This document shows, one piece after another, positions 35,701 to 47,000 of a stretch of 64,000 nucleotides of DNA (its first letter is position 1; each line of letters begins with the position of its first letter). Origin of the DNA: Chrysemys picta bellii. Taxonomy: Eukaryota; Chordata; Testudines; Emydidae. The stretch covers positions 3,844,001 through 3,908,000 of the forward strand of contig NC_088798.1 in assembly GCF_011386835.1 (NCBI RefSeq), given 5' to 3'. The position numbers and the translations under genes were made by a program. The notes beneath the pieces were generated by a model. It saw only the letters and a list, made by a program, of their open reading frames with translations, had not been told where the DNA came from and made no database searches.

Positions 35701-36927
35701 GGAAACACTTATCAAACAGGATTAGGACTACAAAGCAGGGCAGACACTAAAAGGTGAGGTCCCGTTTTCCAACAAGTAACAGTAGTAATAAACCATTAAC
35801 TGTTTCTTAGAAGATTTTTCAAAGCTCTCACTGCAGCACCAGCTACTGTTTTCACTACTTGCAATTTTGGGGGCAGGGAGAGGAGATGCTCCTCTGAGGC
35901 CAGTGCTGTTTCTTCCCCTTATATTAGTCTGGGCAGAATTACTGCACTATACCTGTTCCTCTTTTAGCTCAGGCCCTGGGATTTTGGAATGCCAGGTCCC
36001 CAGGCCAGAGCAGTCTAGAGAACCTTTTACTGGAATGCCAGCCTTATTCACTCAAGAGGTAACATTTTCTCTCTCAACACCTGAACCACACACAATGTCT
36101 GTCTTCATAGTCAACTAGCATTTTTAGGAGCATGTGAAACTCTTAACACAGCTCAGCTCATCTCTTCAGTTCTCTTTTCTGTCTTCTCATCTCAAATATT
36201 TTTTGCATTGTTTCCCCACATCTTTTTGCTCTCACTCCCAACTTCACCAGTCTTTAGAACACTTACTTAATATTGCTGGCATAATTTTGTTCACTGCAAC
36301 TTTACTGGGTAGTGGGACCTATACTGCCATGTTCATATAAAAAGGAGCTTGAAGAAATTGGCAATTTATTTCAGACTACACGTATATCACTATTTGATAA
36401 TTAGAACTTGCCTACACACAAACTTGCACTGAGGTGACTAATGGTCATTTTAAAACAGATCTAGACAGATGCAAGTACCCGTATGGACAGTCTTCAATCA
36501 GTTTAAAAACTGCTTATATCAACTTAGTTTAAGTAGTTTCCTTTCAGATTTAAGCTAAATATAAGCCATTTTTAAAGAACGTCCATCCAGGGGCTTGACC
36601 AAATTTAAACTGGTTTAAAAAACTTTAGTTACACCAATGGAAGGACTTATGGTAACAACCTTTCAACGCAAGGTATTTTTCAATCCCTGCTGTGAAAGGC
36701 ATCAATATTCTATTCTTCCTACTGCCTTCATCCCACAAGAACACAGTCACCTAAAATTCACACTGAAAACTATATATTTTCTACAATATTTAGAGGAAAA
36801 TGACTAACCAAAGGCAACTGAAGTTGCTAACTTGTAGATGCTGGAAAAACATTTCTCTATTTTCAATCCACACACAGCTTTACTTTAAAGAAATAAATAT
36901 AATTAAAAACACAGTCATTAATTGCAA
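32770..36927 (-). other. GPBP1L1 5' intron, unique-looking AT-rich DNA
   Basis: This is the longest stretch here without an obvious repeat or exon. There are A or T runs near 32897, 35058 and 37340, and only short ORFs. Confidence 0.4.
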
Positions 36928-37102
36928 TAGGGATAGCTCAGTGGTTTGAGCATTGGCCTGCTAAACCCAGGGTTGTGAGTTCAATTCTTAAGGAGGCCCA
37001 TTTACGGATGGGGCAAAAAGCTGTCTGGGGATTGGTCCTGCTTTGAGCAAGGGGTTGGACTAGATGACCTCCTGAGGTCCCCTCCAACCCTCATATTCTA
37101 TG
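36928..37102 (+). mobile_element. tRNA-derived turtle SINE, full copy
   Basis: It starts gggatagctcagtggtttga, has the B box gttgtgagttcaattc, and ends ccctccaaccctcatattct plus ATGA. It is very similar to the copy at 21816. Confidence 0.88.
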
Positions 37103-38566
37103 AAAAACACTGTAATCCCTTTAGGAATTGCTATACAAACTAATTTCCTGCTAGTACAGTAGTTTGCAAAGCATATGTACCATCAGTACTAAAATACTAC
37201 TTTCCTTCTTCAAAAACCACAGAAGCATTTGATAACAAATCCTAGAAAAACAGCAGAAACAGGAAAGCATCAAAAATTATAAATCAAAATTCAGTTCACC
37301 TGGCTTATTAGCAAACAGGTTTCATTTTTACCTCAGAATTTTTTTTTAAAGTCACCTTTCTCTGCATCACTAATTTTAGAGCCAATTTTACTTCTAACCA
37401 GTTGAAACTTAGTATTCTCTAATGTAGAGCAACCCAAATGCTGCAACTTTGCTGATTATAAAGATAGCTTTATACTGCAATTATATCTCATTTTGAGTCT
37501 GTCTCGCATCTGAGCCTCAGGTGTTTGAGCTCTGAGAACTGGGTATGTGCACCAATAATCAGTGTTTCTCAATGAAGTTCATTAGTGTCATAAACATCAA
37601 AACACCACTTTTAAACTGGAAATTGTAATGGCAAAACGGTTTCACTGTTTTCATTAGACTGGATACTTCCCTTCTATACTTAAACTTTTATTCACATTGC
37701 CACCATCCAGGGAGTGTTCAAAAAGCCACTGGCCTATTTCATGACAGGACAATGTTTGAATCAATATTAATTTCAGCTGGCTTCAAATAGCACCAAGGGA
37801 TCCCAGAGTACCCGATGGTGAGAGAAACAGCAAAGGCCAACTTTGCCTGCAGCATATAAACCCTCAAGCCCAGGAGGCCGCTGGAAACTTTCAAGGTAAA
37901 CAAGAACTTTGTTGGGAGTTACCGCAGATCTGCTTTTATCAAACAAGGAGGCTCCTACAGATACTCTGCGCTCCTGCAAGGGAGAGCTGCTGGTTACACT
38001 AGGATTAGCTCCCCCCCCCCAGTCATTACAGCCTCAGCCTCTCGTCCCAGATCCGCCCCTCTCCGCACGCTCACACTGAAGTGTTTGGGATCATATGAAA
38101 CAGAAAATAGCGTCAAACTACTCACTGTCCAGCCCCCCCCCCCCAACCCCACCGTCCTCTCCAGGGCTTCCCCACAGCCCCCCCCCCCCATTTCTACCTC
38201 CCCCCCCCGGACAACCCAGGCCAGAGACCCCAGCCCTGCCCCTACCACCCCCCAACCACCAGCCGGCCCTGCAACCCTGCTCCCCTCCCCCGAGCCCCCG
38301 GCTCCGCCTTCAGCCTTTCTAAAACCCCGGGCCCACCCCCTCGTACAGCCCCCCCAGACTGCGCCCCCCCCGGCCTACTCCCCGGTACGGCCCCGAGCCC
38401 GGCCCCGGAGCCCCTCGGCGCTGAGGCAGCAGGGCCCCGAGCCCGCAGCCCAGGCCGGGCTCGCTGGGAGCCTCCCGGGACCGGACCGGCGGCGTCGGGG
38501 TCGGGGCTGGCTGCTCCCCGCAGCCGCGACGGAGAGGCCCGCCCCCCCGCGGGGCCCCGCACTCAC

Positions 38567-38640
38567 CGGCCAGGCCCCCTCGCTGCCTCCCGCGGCCCCA
38601 CAACCATAACAAAGCTCTGCCCAAAATGGCGGCCCGGCCC
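38567..38640 (-). other. GPBP1L1: Candidate GPBP1L1 non-coding exon 1 (5' UTR); 5' end approximate
   Basis: Within the CpG island the minus strand shows GGCCTGGCCG followed by a consensus GTGAGT donor (GT at 38566-38565). This is the only strong minus-strand donor I noticed in the island, and it lies upstream of all GPBP1L1 coding exons, as expected for a short GC-rich first exon. The transcription start cannot be read from sequence, so the upper limit near a YY1-like motif is a guess. Additional non-coding exons between 16 and 38.5 kb are possible; I could not identify any. Confidence 0.5.
38623..38634 (+). promoter_or_regulatory. YY1-like motif (AAAATGGCGGCC)
   Basis: The string AAAATGGCGGCC matches the well-known YY1 core (AANATGGCGGC), which is typical close to transcription starts of CpG-island promoters. 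It lies about 55 bases upstream of the candidate GPBP1L1 exon 1 donor. Binding is inferred from the motif only. Confidence 0.6.
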
Positions 38641-39039
38641 TGCCCGGCCGGGGGCCGGAGGGGGAGGGGCTGGCGCGTGGGGACACACCCACCTGGCGCG
38701 GTCTGGCCGCGCGCCTCTCCCGGTCCGGCGCGGGACGCTCCGTGGGGAGGGGGGTGGGCGCCACGGCGCGTGCTCGACGGACGCACGGACGGGCGCGCGC
38801 GCGCGCGCGCTCGAGAGAATACGGCTCTCTCCAGTGTCTACCTCGGCCACTACGTGCGCGCGCCCGCCCGTGCTGCCTCGACACCCCCCCCCCCCCAACT
38901 TCTCCAGGCGGCTCGCGCTCCCGCTCTGTTTGTGTCTGTCATGGGGGGGGGGTCGGCTTGTTCCCCCACCGCGAGACTCCAAGTTCCAGGATGCACTGCG
39001 CCACCTGCCTCACCCTGTGTGAGGGGCCCACGATCGTAG

Positions 39040-39062
39040 TGCATGCTGGGATGTGTAGTCCC
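39040..39062 (-). promoter_or_regulatory. ZNF143/THAP11-like (SBS) motif
   Basis: On the minus strand the site reads GGGACTACACATCCCAGCAT then GCA. It resembles the ACTACAATTCCCAGCATGC element bound by ZNF143 and THAP11, which is enriched in bidirectional CpG-island promoters. A weaker relative (AGTTCCAGGATGCACT) lies about 50 bases to its left. The site is at the edge of the CpG island between the two head-to-head genes. Confidence 0.6.
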
Positions 39063-39079
39063 TTCCCTGATGCGGCCGC

Positions 39080-40083
39080 CTCCTTCCCCTTAAAGTGAAA
39101 GACTCAACCCCTCTGGAAGGAAGCGAAGTACTGTACTGTAATCCTCGAAAGCAAGCATGTGCCCCTCCCCTCCGCCACAGCTGCGAGGCGATTCAGACAG
39201 TGACAGAGCAGGCAGGCAGGCTGAGGCTTTGTGTATAAATCAATCCTTCCTTCCTGTTCAACAGATATTTCCTCAATGAGCCAGGGAGGCAGCAGAACTA
39301 GAACAGGCCGCAGCAATCATTGGGGGAAGGCACAGCAATGGCTTTACGTTCAGCAAGAGACGCTTCGCACTCAACCCAGAAGCAGAGACATTATGCCCCA
39401 GAGACACGTCCAGCAAAATGCAGTTGCAGGGGAAGGAGGAAGATTCCTCAGCTGCTGGAATAATGCCAGTGCTATTTATCTCTACCATGTTCTGCAAACC
39501 TTAGCTAATCTTGACAGAAACCACTGGAAAGCGATCAGGCCCAGCAAGCAATAAACAGTCAGCAGAACTGTTGCAGAAAAAGATAAAGAAAAGTGACCTC
39601 ACCATTGCTGGGAGCTCCCACTGTCAGCCCTGAAAGAGGCATAAATACAAGACACACAAACACATTCACTTGAATAAGAGCCTGGTGGGGCTGGAAAGCT
39701 GGTCTCTCTCACCAACAGCAGTTGGTCCAATAAAGGACCTCACCCACTTTATCTTTCAAATAAGTTAACTGGTTAGTCAAGGTCTGGGTAGCACTTTGAA
39801 CATGTAAAGCATGTGTGCCAATTGTGACTGTAGCTACACCGCAAAGCTGGGGCTTGAGCACTGTATGCTAAGTGCATTCTGATTGCTCAGAGCTGCTTGC
39901 AGTTTTAATTTAAATAAATTAGACTAGAGAACTGGGGTGTCAGCTTGGGCAGCACCCTCCAAGCCAAACCAGGCTCTGATCCTGCACCCATGCAAGTGCT
40001 TTATCCAGTCCCTTGATTTTTTGAGGGGGGGTATGGGGTGTGCCTGACCCATGCTTTTTGGCTGTACTCATAGCCTGCATACA
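39080..40083. other. Region between the two CpG-rich patches
   Basis: Non-coding; no good plus-strand donor was noticed, and ORFs on both strands (for example 39231-39554) show no family resemblance. A repeat-like phrase occurs at 39680-39770 (ctggtctctctcaccaacag, ggacctcacccactttatct). Confidence 0.35.
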
Positions 40084-40246
40084 ATATCAAGGTTGGAAGG
40101 GACCTCAGGAGGTCATGTAGTCCAACCCCCTGCTCAAAGCAGGACCAACCCCAGACAGATTTTTGCCCCAGATCCCTAAATGCCCCTCTCAAGGATTGAA
40201 CTCACAACCCTGGGTTTAGCAGGCCAATGCTCAAACCACTAGAGCT
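40084..40246 (-). mobile_element. tRNA-derived turtle SINE, reverse copy
   Basis: The tail (ggttggaagggacctcagga) leads, followed by agatccctaaatgcccctct, the B box complement (aaggattgaactcacaaccc) and the A box end (aatgctcaaaccactagagc). Confidence 0.87.
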
Positions 40247-40419
40247 AGAACTAACCTTCTCTCTCGCCTCTCTAGCCATGGAAATACTTACATTACCTAA
40301 CTAATGCCCAGCATCACCTGTCAGGAATCCCCTTTTCCATCCGTGAGATACATTGTTGTGTTTTTTGTTTGTAATCTACATTCTCCTCCCTTTAGAACTG
40401 ATGCCTTTGAACCCCGCCA

Positions 40420-40701
40420 CGCCCACCCTCTCCGCGGCTGGAAAACTCGGGGCCAGGCGAGCTTTTCCTAACGCCCGAGACCTAAAACCACAAGCCCTCG
40501 AGGAACAGACAGTCCGGGGAGCAGGTCTCGCTGCCGGAGCGGAACTAGAGCGGCTGGCCCAGGTTCTGGGCTGGGGCTCTCCGCCCAGCGCACACGGGAA
40601 GCCCTGGTCCTTCTGCCGGATGCTGCGTCTCTTCCCATCCCCTGCACGGGAGGCCGGTTGCTGCTGCGGGTGGCCGTGCTCCTTGCGGTTCCCTTGGGAG
40701 G
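40420..40701 (+). promoter_or_regulatory. TMEM69: Second CpG-rich patch with candidate TMEM69 exon 1
   Basis: A roughly 300-base GC- and CpG-rich patch ends in a good plus-strand donor (GGAGG/GTGAGTG, GT at 40702-40703). It lies 1 kb upstream of the first TMEM69 coding exon, whose acceptor shows that at least one more upstream exon exists. This patch is therefore a good candidate for the 5' non-coding exon. A start inside the larger island at 38-39 kb is the alternative. Long ORFs here on both strands look like composition effects. Confidence 0.5.
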
Positions 40702-41239
40702 GTGAGTGAGGGCAGCGGGAGCGGGTGGGGCGCTGCTGGGCTCCCCTAGGGGAAGGCGCCTGTGCAAGTTGGGGTTGATTTCCTGGAGCTCTCTGCAGGG
40801 AGAAGAGGCACGAGTGGGGGTGTTTGCACAACAGCTAGTGCAAGGAAACTGATCCAGACGGCGGCCAGACCATCCGTATCTATTCGTGTTAATTACAATA
40901 GAACAGGGGCTTCCGGGGGTCAGTTCCCACCTCTGCCCCAGACTTTCTCTGGGCAAATGACTTAGTCGCTTCCACAAGTCCTCCTGTTCTCTTCCACAGT
41001 TCCCCGTGATACTCCCTTTGGCTGTGTTGGCTATTAAGAGTGTAAACGCTTCATTTTACAACGCGAGCCCCTCGGTTGGGGGTTCTAGATGCTTTTAATA
41101 CACAGTGGACCCATTCAAAATGTTTATTTGTAATCACACTAATCTTCTCTAGGTTTTTTTCTTTTTTGAAAGGAACAGTGGTAATATTACCTAGAAACTG
41201 CCAACCTTTAGAGGAATGTTTTGGGGTAGGATTAGTGGA

Positions 41240-41400
41240 TTCAATTTGGGGCTGGGAGACAGAATTCTAATTCCAGCTCTATCATCAACCAGGTCAATGA
41301 CTTGACAAACCATTTACACTTTGTCAGTTTCCCCATCTGTAAAATGGAGCTATTTACCTACTTCAGGGGCACCTTGAGATATAATTAGGCCCTGATCTGG
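41240..41400 (+). repeat. MIR-like old SINE
   Basis: The string cagtttccccatctgtaaaa, preceded by a degraded caggtcaatgacttgac, matches the MIR/CORE-SINE consensus. It is ancient and diverged, within TMEM69 intron 1. Confidence 0.6.
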
Positions 41401-41707
41401 CACTAAAATGCATTAAAAGTTAATGACCTTAGCTTGTAAAGTGACTTGAAAACAAAATGTCCTGTAAAAGTTCAATATAATTAATTGGCTATAGGAGTAC
41501 AGCAGATATGTTATTAGCTGTACAGTGATAAAAATCAAGATGCATAGTCCTGATCTGCGTCCTCTTATTTACAAAACAAAACGGTCAATAGGGAAAACAA
41601 ATTGTTGTAGTAACTTATACTGAGACATGCTCTAAACTTGGATATTTTACCTAGTATAGACTGTCACTAAGTTGATTCTCCTGACTTTTTTTTTTTCCAT
41701 CCCTTAG

Positions 41708-41772
41708 GGCCTTCTGCTAAGGCAAATATGTTTCACCTTGTACAGCGATGTTGTTCCAATATACCTTTAAAA
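41708..41772 (+). CDS. TMEM69: TMEM69 first coding exon (20 nt 5' UTR plus codons 1-15)
   Basis: A long T-rich tract and CCCTTAG (AG at 41706-41707) form a strong acceptor, and GTAAGT follows 41772. The ATG at 41728 opens 15 codons ending in Lys (AAA), phase 0. The exon is too short to be seen as an ORF on its own. The upstream acceptor implies a further 5' exon. Confidence 0.85.
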
Positions 41773-43916
41773 GTAAGTTTCTAATGTGTTATCTACTTTA
41801 TCCTGAAATAGCTTTCAAAACAAAACCAAACAGGAGGCAAAGCATCTGGGGTATATAAAACAGTTGGCTCACAGTTTACAACAGACTGAGGTTTAATTTT
41901 ATCATATTTATTTTTTCCCAAAGGAACTTTTCTAATGTTTAAAATGTACAGAATTATAAACCATTTTTCCCAATTCTTGCCTGGCATAATTGACCCGCAA
42001 CTCAGCCCCATGGCTTTATCACAGGCTTACTGATATGTTTTGTCACTGGTATTTGATAGCTGTTAAAATTAAAGAGCCAAATCCTCCCTTCAGTTGTGTC
42101 TCTGTAACCACACTGAAATCAGTGGGGTTTAAGAACTTAAGTGTATAGTCTGGATCATATATGCACCACAAAATTCCTCTTCACTGAAACAGTTATAACA
42201 TCATGGTGATGATACAGTCTCCACCCTCTCAGGTCACAATCTGCAAAGTATTTTTTAGAAGTTGTGTAGCTGCTCTCTTTTGATTGAATATATAGGCGGC
42301 AGAAAGTCATTGTGCTTTTTCCTTAGCAACTTCAGGAATGTCAATTTTTTTAAGAGGGCCTCAGGGCGATCACAGGCGTGTTTATTGTGAGCTCTAGCAC
42401 CTTAATTGTTAAGGTGAAGGTGCTTAATCCTTAACACAGACTTTCTTTATCCAAAATCTTAGTCAATTAAACGTAACGAGGTGTTTCAAAACAAGTTTTG
42501 AAAGTGACTAATAATCCTTTTCCCTTTCACTTACTCTCTGTTCTGTTGGCTCTAATGATATCATTGCACTAGTTCCCTATTCATCATAGAAACTTCTGCT
42601 CTAAGGAGGGCTTGAATTTCTAGTGTGAAAACACAAGAAAGGAACGTAGTTGGAGGAAACCTTTCAGGCCTTCTTTATTCACCCTCCAGCAGCAAAAAGA
42701 ACATAATCTCTTCGCAGATCACGGCCATGTCAGGAACAGGGGAGGAAGGCAGCTATTTCTGTAACCTCTGTGTAATGTTTGCTACTGTTTGTGTTAGAAT
42801 GTAGTGAAACAGCCAACTTCTCATAAAAGCAGCAATGCCCTTTCAGACAGGGGTTTGGGACCCCTCAGGGGTCGTAAGCTGTCAGCCTCCACCCCAAACC
42901 CCGCTTTGCCTCCAGCATTTATCACGGTGTTATAAATTAAACACACTTTTTATATATTTAAGGGGGGGGGGTCGCACTCAGAGGCTTCCTGTGTGAAAGT
43001 GGTCACCAGTACAAAAGTTTGAGACTCACTGCTTTAAGTGAAGGGGGGGTGGTATCTTTATAAACCTACTAACATACTAGACAGTAGATTTCCACAGATG
43101 GCCTTAGTTTTATATAGGGTATAACTAATCATCTCTCCAGGCTAACAAGTGCTTGTCAGATGCTCTTAATAAGTTTTGTAATTGCAGCGCCAGAAGTTGA
43201 CCCTTCACAGACTGCTACAGTATGGAAGGAATAAGTCCATTTGTTCTTCTCCTGCCAGTCTCCCTCTGCAGAGAGTTCTTTCCCGTCCATCGAGACCTCA
43301 GCTCCTCAGCCAGGCCTCGGCCTGTGTAACCAAGGCCCAGGAATTCCATTGCTCCCTCCGCTGCTTAAAGAAAAAGAAACCACAAGAACCTGAACCCCAA
43401 CAACTGGGGCTTCTGCGCCATGATATGAAGTCACTAAAGGACTCACCAAAGCCTGCCTTTTACCTGGGCCTTGCAGGGTTGATTCCATTTGTTTCAGTGC
43501 CGGTGATAATGGCTATCCAACACACCTACTACCCTGAGCTGGCATTTGCTCAAATGACATATGGGGCCACTATAGTCTCTTTTCTAGGAGGAATCAGGTG
43601 GGGATTTGCTCTCCCAGAAAATAGCCCAGCCACTCCTGATTGGATGAACTTAGGGAACAGTATAGTTCCCCCTTTATTAGCCTGGTTTGCCATACTTTTT
43701 AAAGATGACCTCACTCAAGCTGCAATCATGGTGATAATTGGTTTAGGGATAGCACTGCATTATGATCTTGCTGTTCTTCCTACTTATCCCAGCTGGTTTA
43801 AAGCCCTAAGGGTATTACTAACAGTGGTGGCAATAATTTCATTGGTCATCACCTTGGTTCTTATGGATGTTTATCCAGAGAAGCAGCTAAGTAACAGTGC
43901 AAGTAAAAGTAAATGA
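41728..43916 (+). CDS. TMEM69: TMEM69, transmembrane protein of the DUF3429 family, complete CDS in two exons
   Basis: Coding exons 41728-41772 and 43188-43916 join in phase 0 to 257 residues (human about 247). The N-terminal 90 residues are rich in Arg, Lys, Ser and Leu with few acidic residues, as in a mitochondrial presequence-like region. After that come about five hydrophobic segments, near residues 106-125, 137-157, 173-186, 191-212 and 222-242. The family hallmark FLGGIRWGFALPE sits around residues 147-159. DUF3429 proteins are integral membrane proteins without a firmly established biochemical role. The start ATG follows an acceptor by 20 bases, and its peptide MFHLVQRCCSNIPLK is similar in layout to the short first coding exon of other TMEM69 genes. 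The gene is divergent from GPBP1L1 and convergent with IPP. Confidence 0.93.
42846..43032. mobile_element. hAT-like element, degraded
   Basis: The ends caggggtttgggacccctca and aaaagtttgagactcactg resemble a CAGGGGT / CACTG hAT pair. A G run lies at 42962-42970. No duplication is clear. It lies in the TMEM69 intron just before exon 43188. Confidence 0.5.
43188..43916 (+). CDS. TMEM69: TMEM69 terminal coding exon with stop
   Basis: The acceptor GTAATTGCAG ends at 43187, and the exon begins CGC CAG AAG (RQK). It encodes residues 16-257 and ends TGA at 43914-43916. It contains all membrane segments and the GGIRWG motif. The open frame extends a few bases upstream through the acceptor, which is not coding. 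Confidence 0.94.
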   Translation, partial: RQKLTLHRLLQYGRNKSICSSPASLPLQRVLSRPSRPQLLSQASACVTKAQEFHCSLRCLKKKKPQEPEPQQLGLLRHDMKSLKDSPKPAFYLGLAGLIPFVSVPVIMAIQHTYYPELAFAQMTYGATIVSFLGGIRWGFALPENSPATPDWMNLGNSIVPPLLAWFAILFKDDLTQAAIMVIIGLGIALHYDLAVLPTYPSWFKALRVLLTVVAIISLVITLVLMDVYPEKQLSNSASKSK

Positions 43917-44005
43917 AAGTGAAACATCATAAGCCAACAGACAAGAATTTTTTTTTTTCCTGTCAAGCCACTGCAGAGTTTTGTATGAAGTTCTAAGAGG
44001 AGCAA

Positions 44006-44011
44006 AATAAA
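44006..44011 (+). terminator. TMEM69: Candidate TMEM69 poly(A) signal AATAAA
   Basis: A perfect AATAAA lies 90 bases after the TMEM69 stop codon. An ATTAAA at about 44295 could serve a longer 3' UTR. Use of either is inferred from position only. Confidence 0.55.
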
Positions 44012-47000
44012 CTGCTTAGCTTCTCTATGCTTCCAGGATTACATCCATGAGTAGAAATCAGAAAACAGCAGCTTGCAAGATGCTTACTTTGGGAGCAACC
44101 AGTTTCCAAGCAAGTTAAGCAAAGAATGATTTATAGATACGTTATTCACTCTCTTTAGATTGTTTTCAAGGCAGTATGCATCTTCCCTTATTTGTACAGC
44201 AAGCGCCCAATCCTGACTGAGATCTTTGGGTACTACTGTAATATACATTTAAATGTTTAGGAATAGATTGAACTGATGTATTATAAAGAATAATCATTAA
44301 AACAAGGATGGGTCAAGAGGCGTAATTATAAGGTGTGCCAAGTTCTGCAATGAAGGAATAAGGCCTTAGCTTTTGTAAACGTTAGAAGCCTTTTGGCTGA
44401 AAACCATGGGATGAAAGCACTTCCTGTTCCCACTGAAAATGGAACAATGACTGCACTATATTTAAGTTTGTAGACAATTGGAAGATTCATGATGTGCAAG
44501 GTTATGATATGTACAGTGCTTTTTTGTTTTTTGTAATGCTGTTTGTAAATACCACACCTACACCCCCATAGGACAAGCTTCTTCCCTGACCCCAATTCTA
44601 CTGATGAGAAAATATACACTAAACATAGTAAATGATTTAAGCGTTGGTTTGTCATGTCAAGCTTGAGATCAGTGTTTATCTAAAGAGTGTCAGAGACCCT
44701 AAGAGGCACACAGTCATATTACATGCCATCTTTTGTGTAAATATCATATCTTTGGAAAACTAATAACTCACCGAGCATTAATATTCTTGCATGATATATG
44801 TATGGTCAACCCCCAGAGAACTTTACGGCTATTTCCAGAATATGTGACTAAAATGTGTTTAAACATGGCATGGCAGGGCAGTTGATAAACAAGTTTTCTC
44901 CAGACAAAGGAAACAGGCCAATGCCTTAAACCAGGAGTGGCCAAGTTAAGTGAGCTATTAATTTGTATCAGAGGTTGCAGGAAGAGTTCACTTGCATTAT
45001 AAAAATCACCCGCAGGGAAGAAGACAGCACGGTGTCCACGCCCAGCAAGGAAAAGGAACTTTATCTGGGGGATGAGTTTCAGCAGAATACAGTTCAGAGG
45101 TTTACTGGACTACAAGGAGAGGGGGAGTGAACCCCTACGTTATCCTTCACCCAAGGAAACAAAGGAACATGAGCTTAGCCATGAGTATAAAATAAGGATT
45201 TCAGTTAGGATAAATCATGTCACACTTCCATTAGCTGTAAGGGTGCAGTAGAACATTATGAACTACTACTAGCCACTGGTAATAGGTGTAATGTTATGGG
45301 GGGGTTCACCCAGACCAATAAGGGGGTCTGTCAGCACCTTCCCTGTAACTATGGGTGCTTCTGGGGTGTACAGCTTTGGCTCAGAGCCCTGGCACAAAGC
45401 CCTCACCCTGCCAGCTTGCAGGGTGACACTAACAGCTCCTCCCATTCTGTGTCTCCCCAACACCACCTCCCCTGCAGCAGCCAGTCCTGCTCACTGAATA
45501 CTCACACACGTTAAGTTAATTGCCTAGTTTTGCTGAGGACTTCAGTTCAATACACAGCACTGAGATGGGGGGCTTGCAATAAAACAAGAGTATGTTAATT
45601 AACAAAGAACAGAGATTTAAGAGATAAGAATAGATGAGAGAAATGGTTACAAGTAAAAAAAACAAAACATCTTTTCTAGTGGCTAAAACTCAGTTTCAAC
45701 AAGTTACACGGTACGATTTCTCACTTATAGTCAGTTCCAGCTACTCTTTGTTTTCAGGCCCAGAGGATCCACTCTTCATGCACTGAAAGGGCACAGCTCC
45801 CCCTTTGTGATGGATGCCAAAATGGCGTTCTGCTTTGGCTTATATTTCCCAAAAATCTATTGTCTCTGTTTCATGAGCCAGGAAGGCTTCCTGAGCAGGC
45901 TCCATCCCTTATTGTGATCATAAAGTGGTCTTCCCCCCTGCTCATTTAGGTTGATGGCTTTGTTTACCATATATGTAGATGTACTTTTCTTTGTCCTTTC
46001 AGGTATTATGGGGCTTAATTTAATTGGAGACAGGAAAACAGCTGAAAACATTCCTTTGTCTAGGATAGACTGGGCTTGTGCACTGCTTGCAAAACACTGG
46101 TTAAGAACATATTTCCAGCCCACATCTCTCATTCTTCAGACACCACCCACCCATACATCACGCACTAGTATTAACGACTAGTGTGTTACCAGTTTGCAGA
46201 TACCACCTTACGTAACACCTTTTAGATACAGATTATGATGACAACAGTGTATAGGGGCAATGTGTGTCATGCTTGATGTGAGCTATGGAATGGCGTGCCT
46301 CCTGGCAGCTGGCATTGTTCCCTGGCTCACAGTAGACAACCCAAGCAGTCTTTGTGCACAGAAATCGAGTCGTAGTACTCTAATAGGGGCTGAGCAACTA
46401 CACACTGGATGGGTTAAGTCTGTTTTTTGTTCACCACTCAGTACATTTGTAAACTGTAGATGCTTCACACTGGGTTGAGTATTAAATGTGCTAGAGAAGT
46501 ATAGTGCAAGCTTCTCTACAGTAATCTTTTCATGCCCCTCCTCTCTGCTATAGCCAACTGAGGCGAAAAATGTTAAGTGGGTGATGGCTGTGTAATATAA
46601 ACGTAATGGACTTTCGGTTGTGGCCTAAGCTAATGTTCCATCAGTAGAAATCCAGCTCGCAGTAGGTAAAAATGCTTGAAAGTGAAAAGTCTGCAGTAAA
46701 TGGATATTTAAAGGTAAGCTGCAAAGGTTTTACCAACTGTTAGATCCCAACGAAGAAGGGAGTTTAGGGATGATGTTCACATGTATAATGCGGTAGGATT
46801 GCATTTTAACAGAATTACCTCCCTACAGCCTCCAGTTGTAGCTACCAGTTTCCTTGTTCCTTCAGAAAAGGAATGAACCGTATCTACTACAGATATGAAA
46901 GGGGTATAGAAAAAGATGGCTCCCTCTTTCTAAGATTCGTGAGCCATTTACACTGCCAGAGACATGACAACCTGCACAGTCTGTAGCTCTTAAAGAATGC

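Larger units (their letters stand above)
38080..39080. promoter_or_regulatory. CpG island, putative bidirectional GPBP1L1/TMEM69 promoter
   Basis: About 1 kb is strongly GC-rich and full of CpG, in contrast to the AT-rich DNA around it. It includes several long C or G runs and an alternating GC run near 38791-38810. It holds the GPBP1L1 exon 1 donor, an AAAATGGCGGC motif and a ZNF143-like motif. Long ORFs in this island on both strands are composition artefacts. In human the two flanking genes are arranged head-to-head, which fits a shared promoter; that transcripts start here in both directions is inference. Confidence 0.8.

Noticed and set aside
38085..39039. Many overlapping ORFs of 100-174 codons in both strands of the CpG island
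   Set aside because: They are Pro-, Arg- and Gly-rich in every frame, overlap on both strands, and reflect high GC content and few stop codons. No domain is visible.
40353..40977. ORFs of 118-169 codons on both strands at the second CpG patch
   Set aside because: They overlap in opposite directions in GC-rich DNA and have no domain. A 5' non-coding exon is the more likely content.
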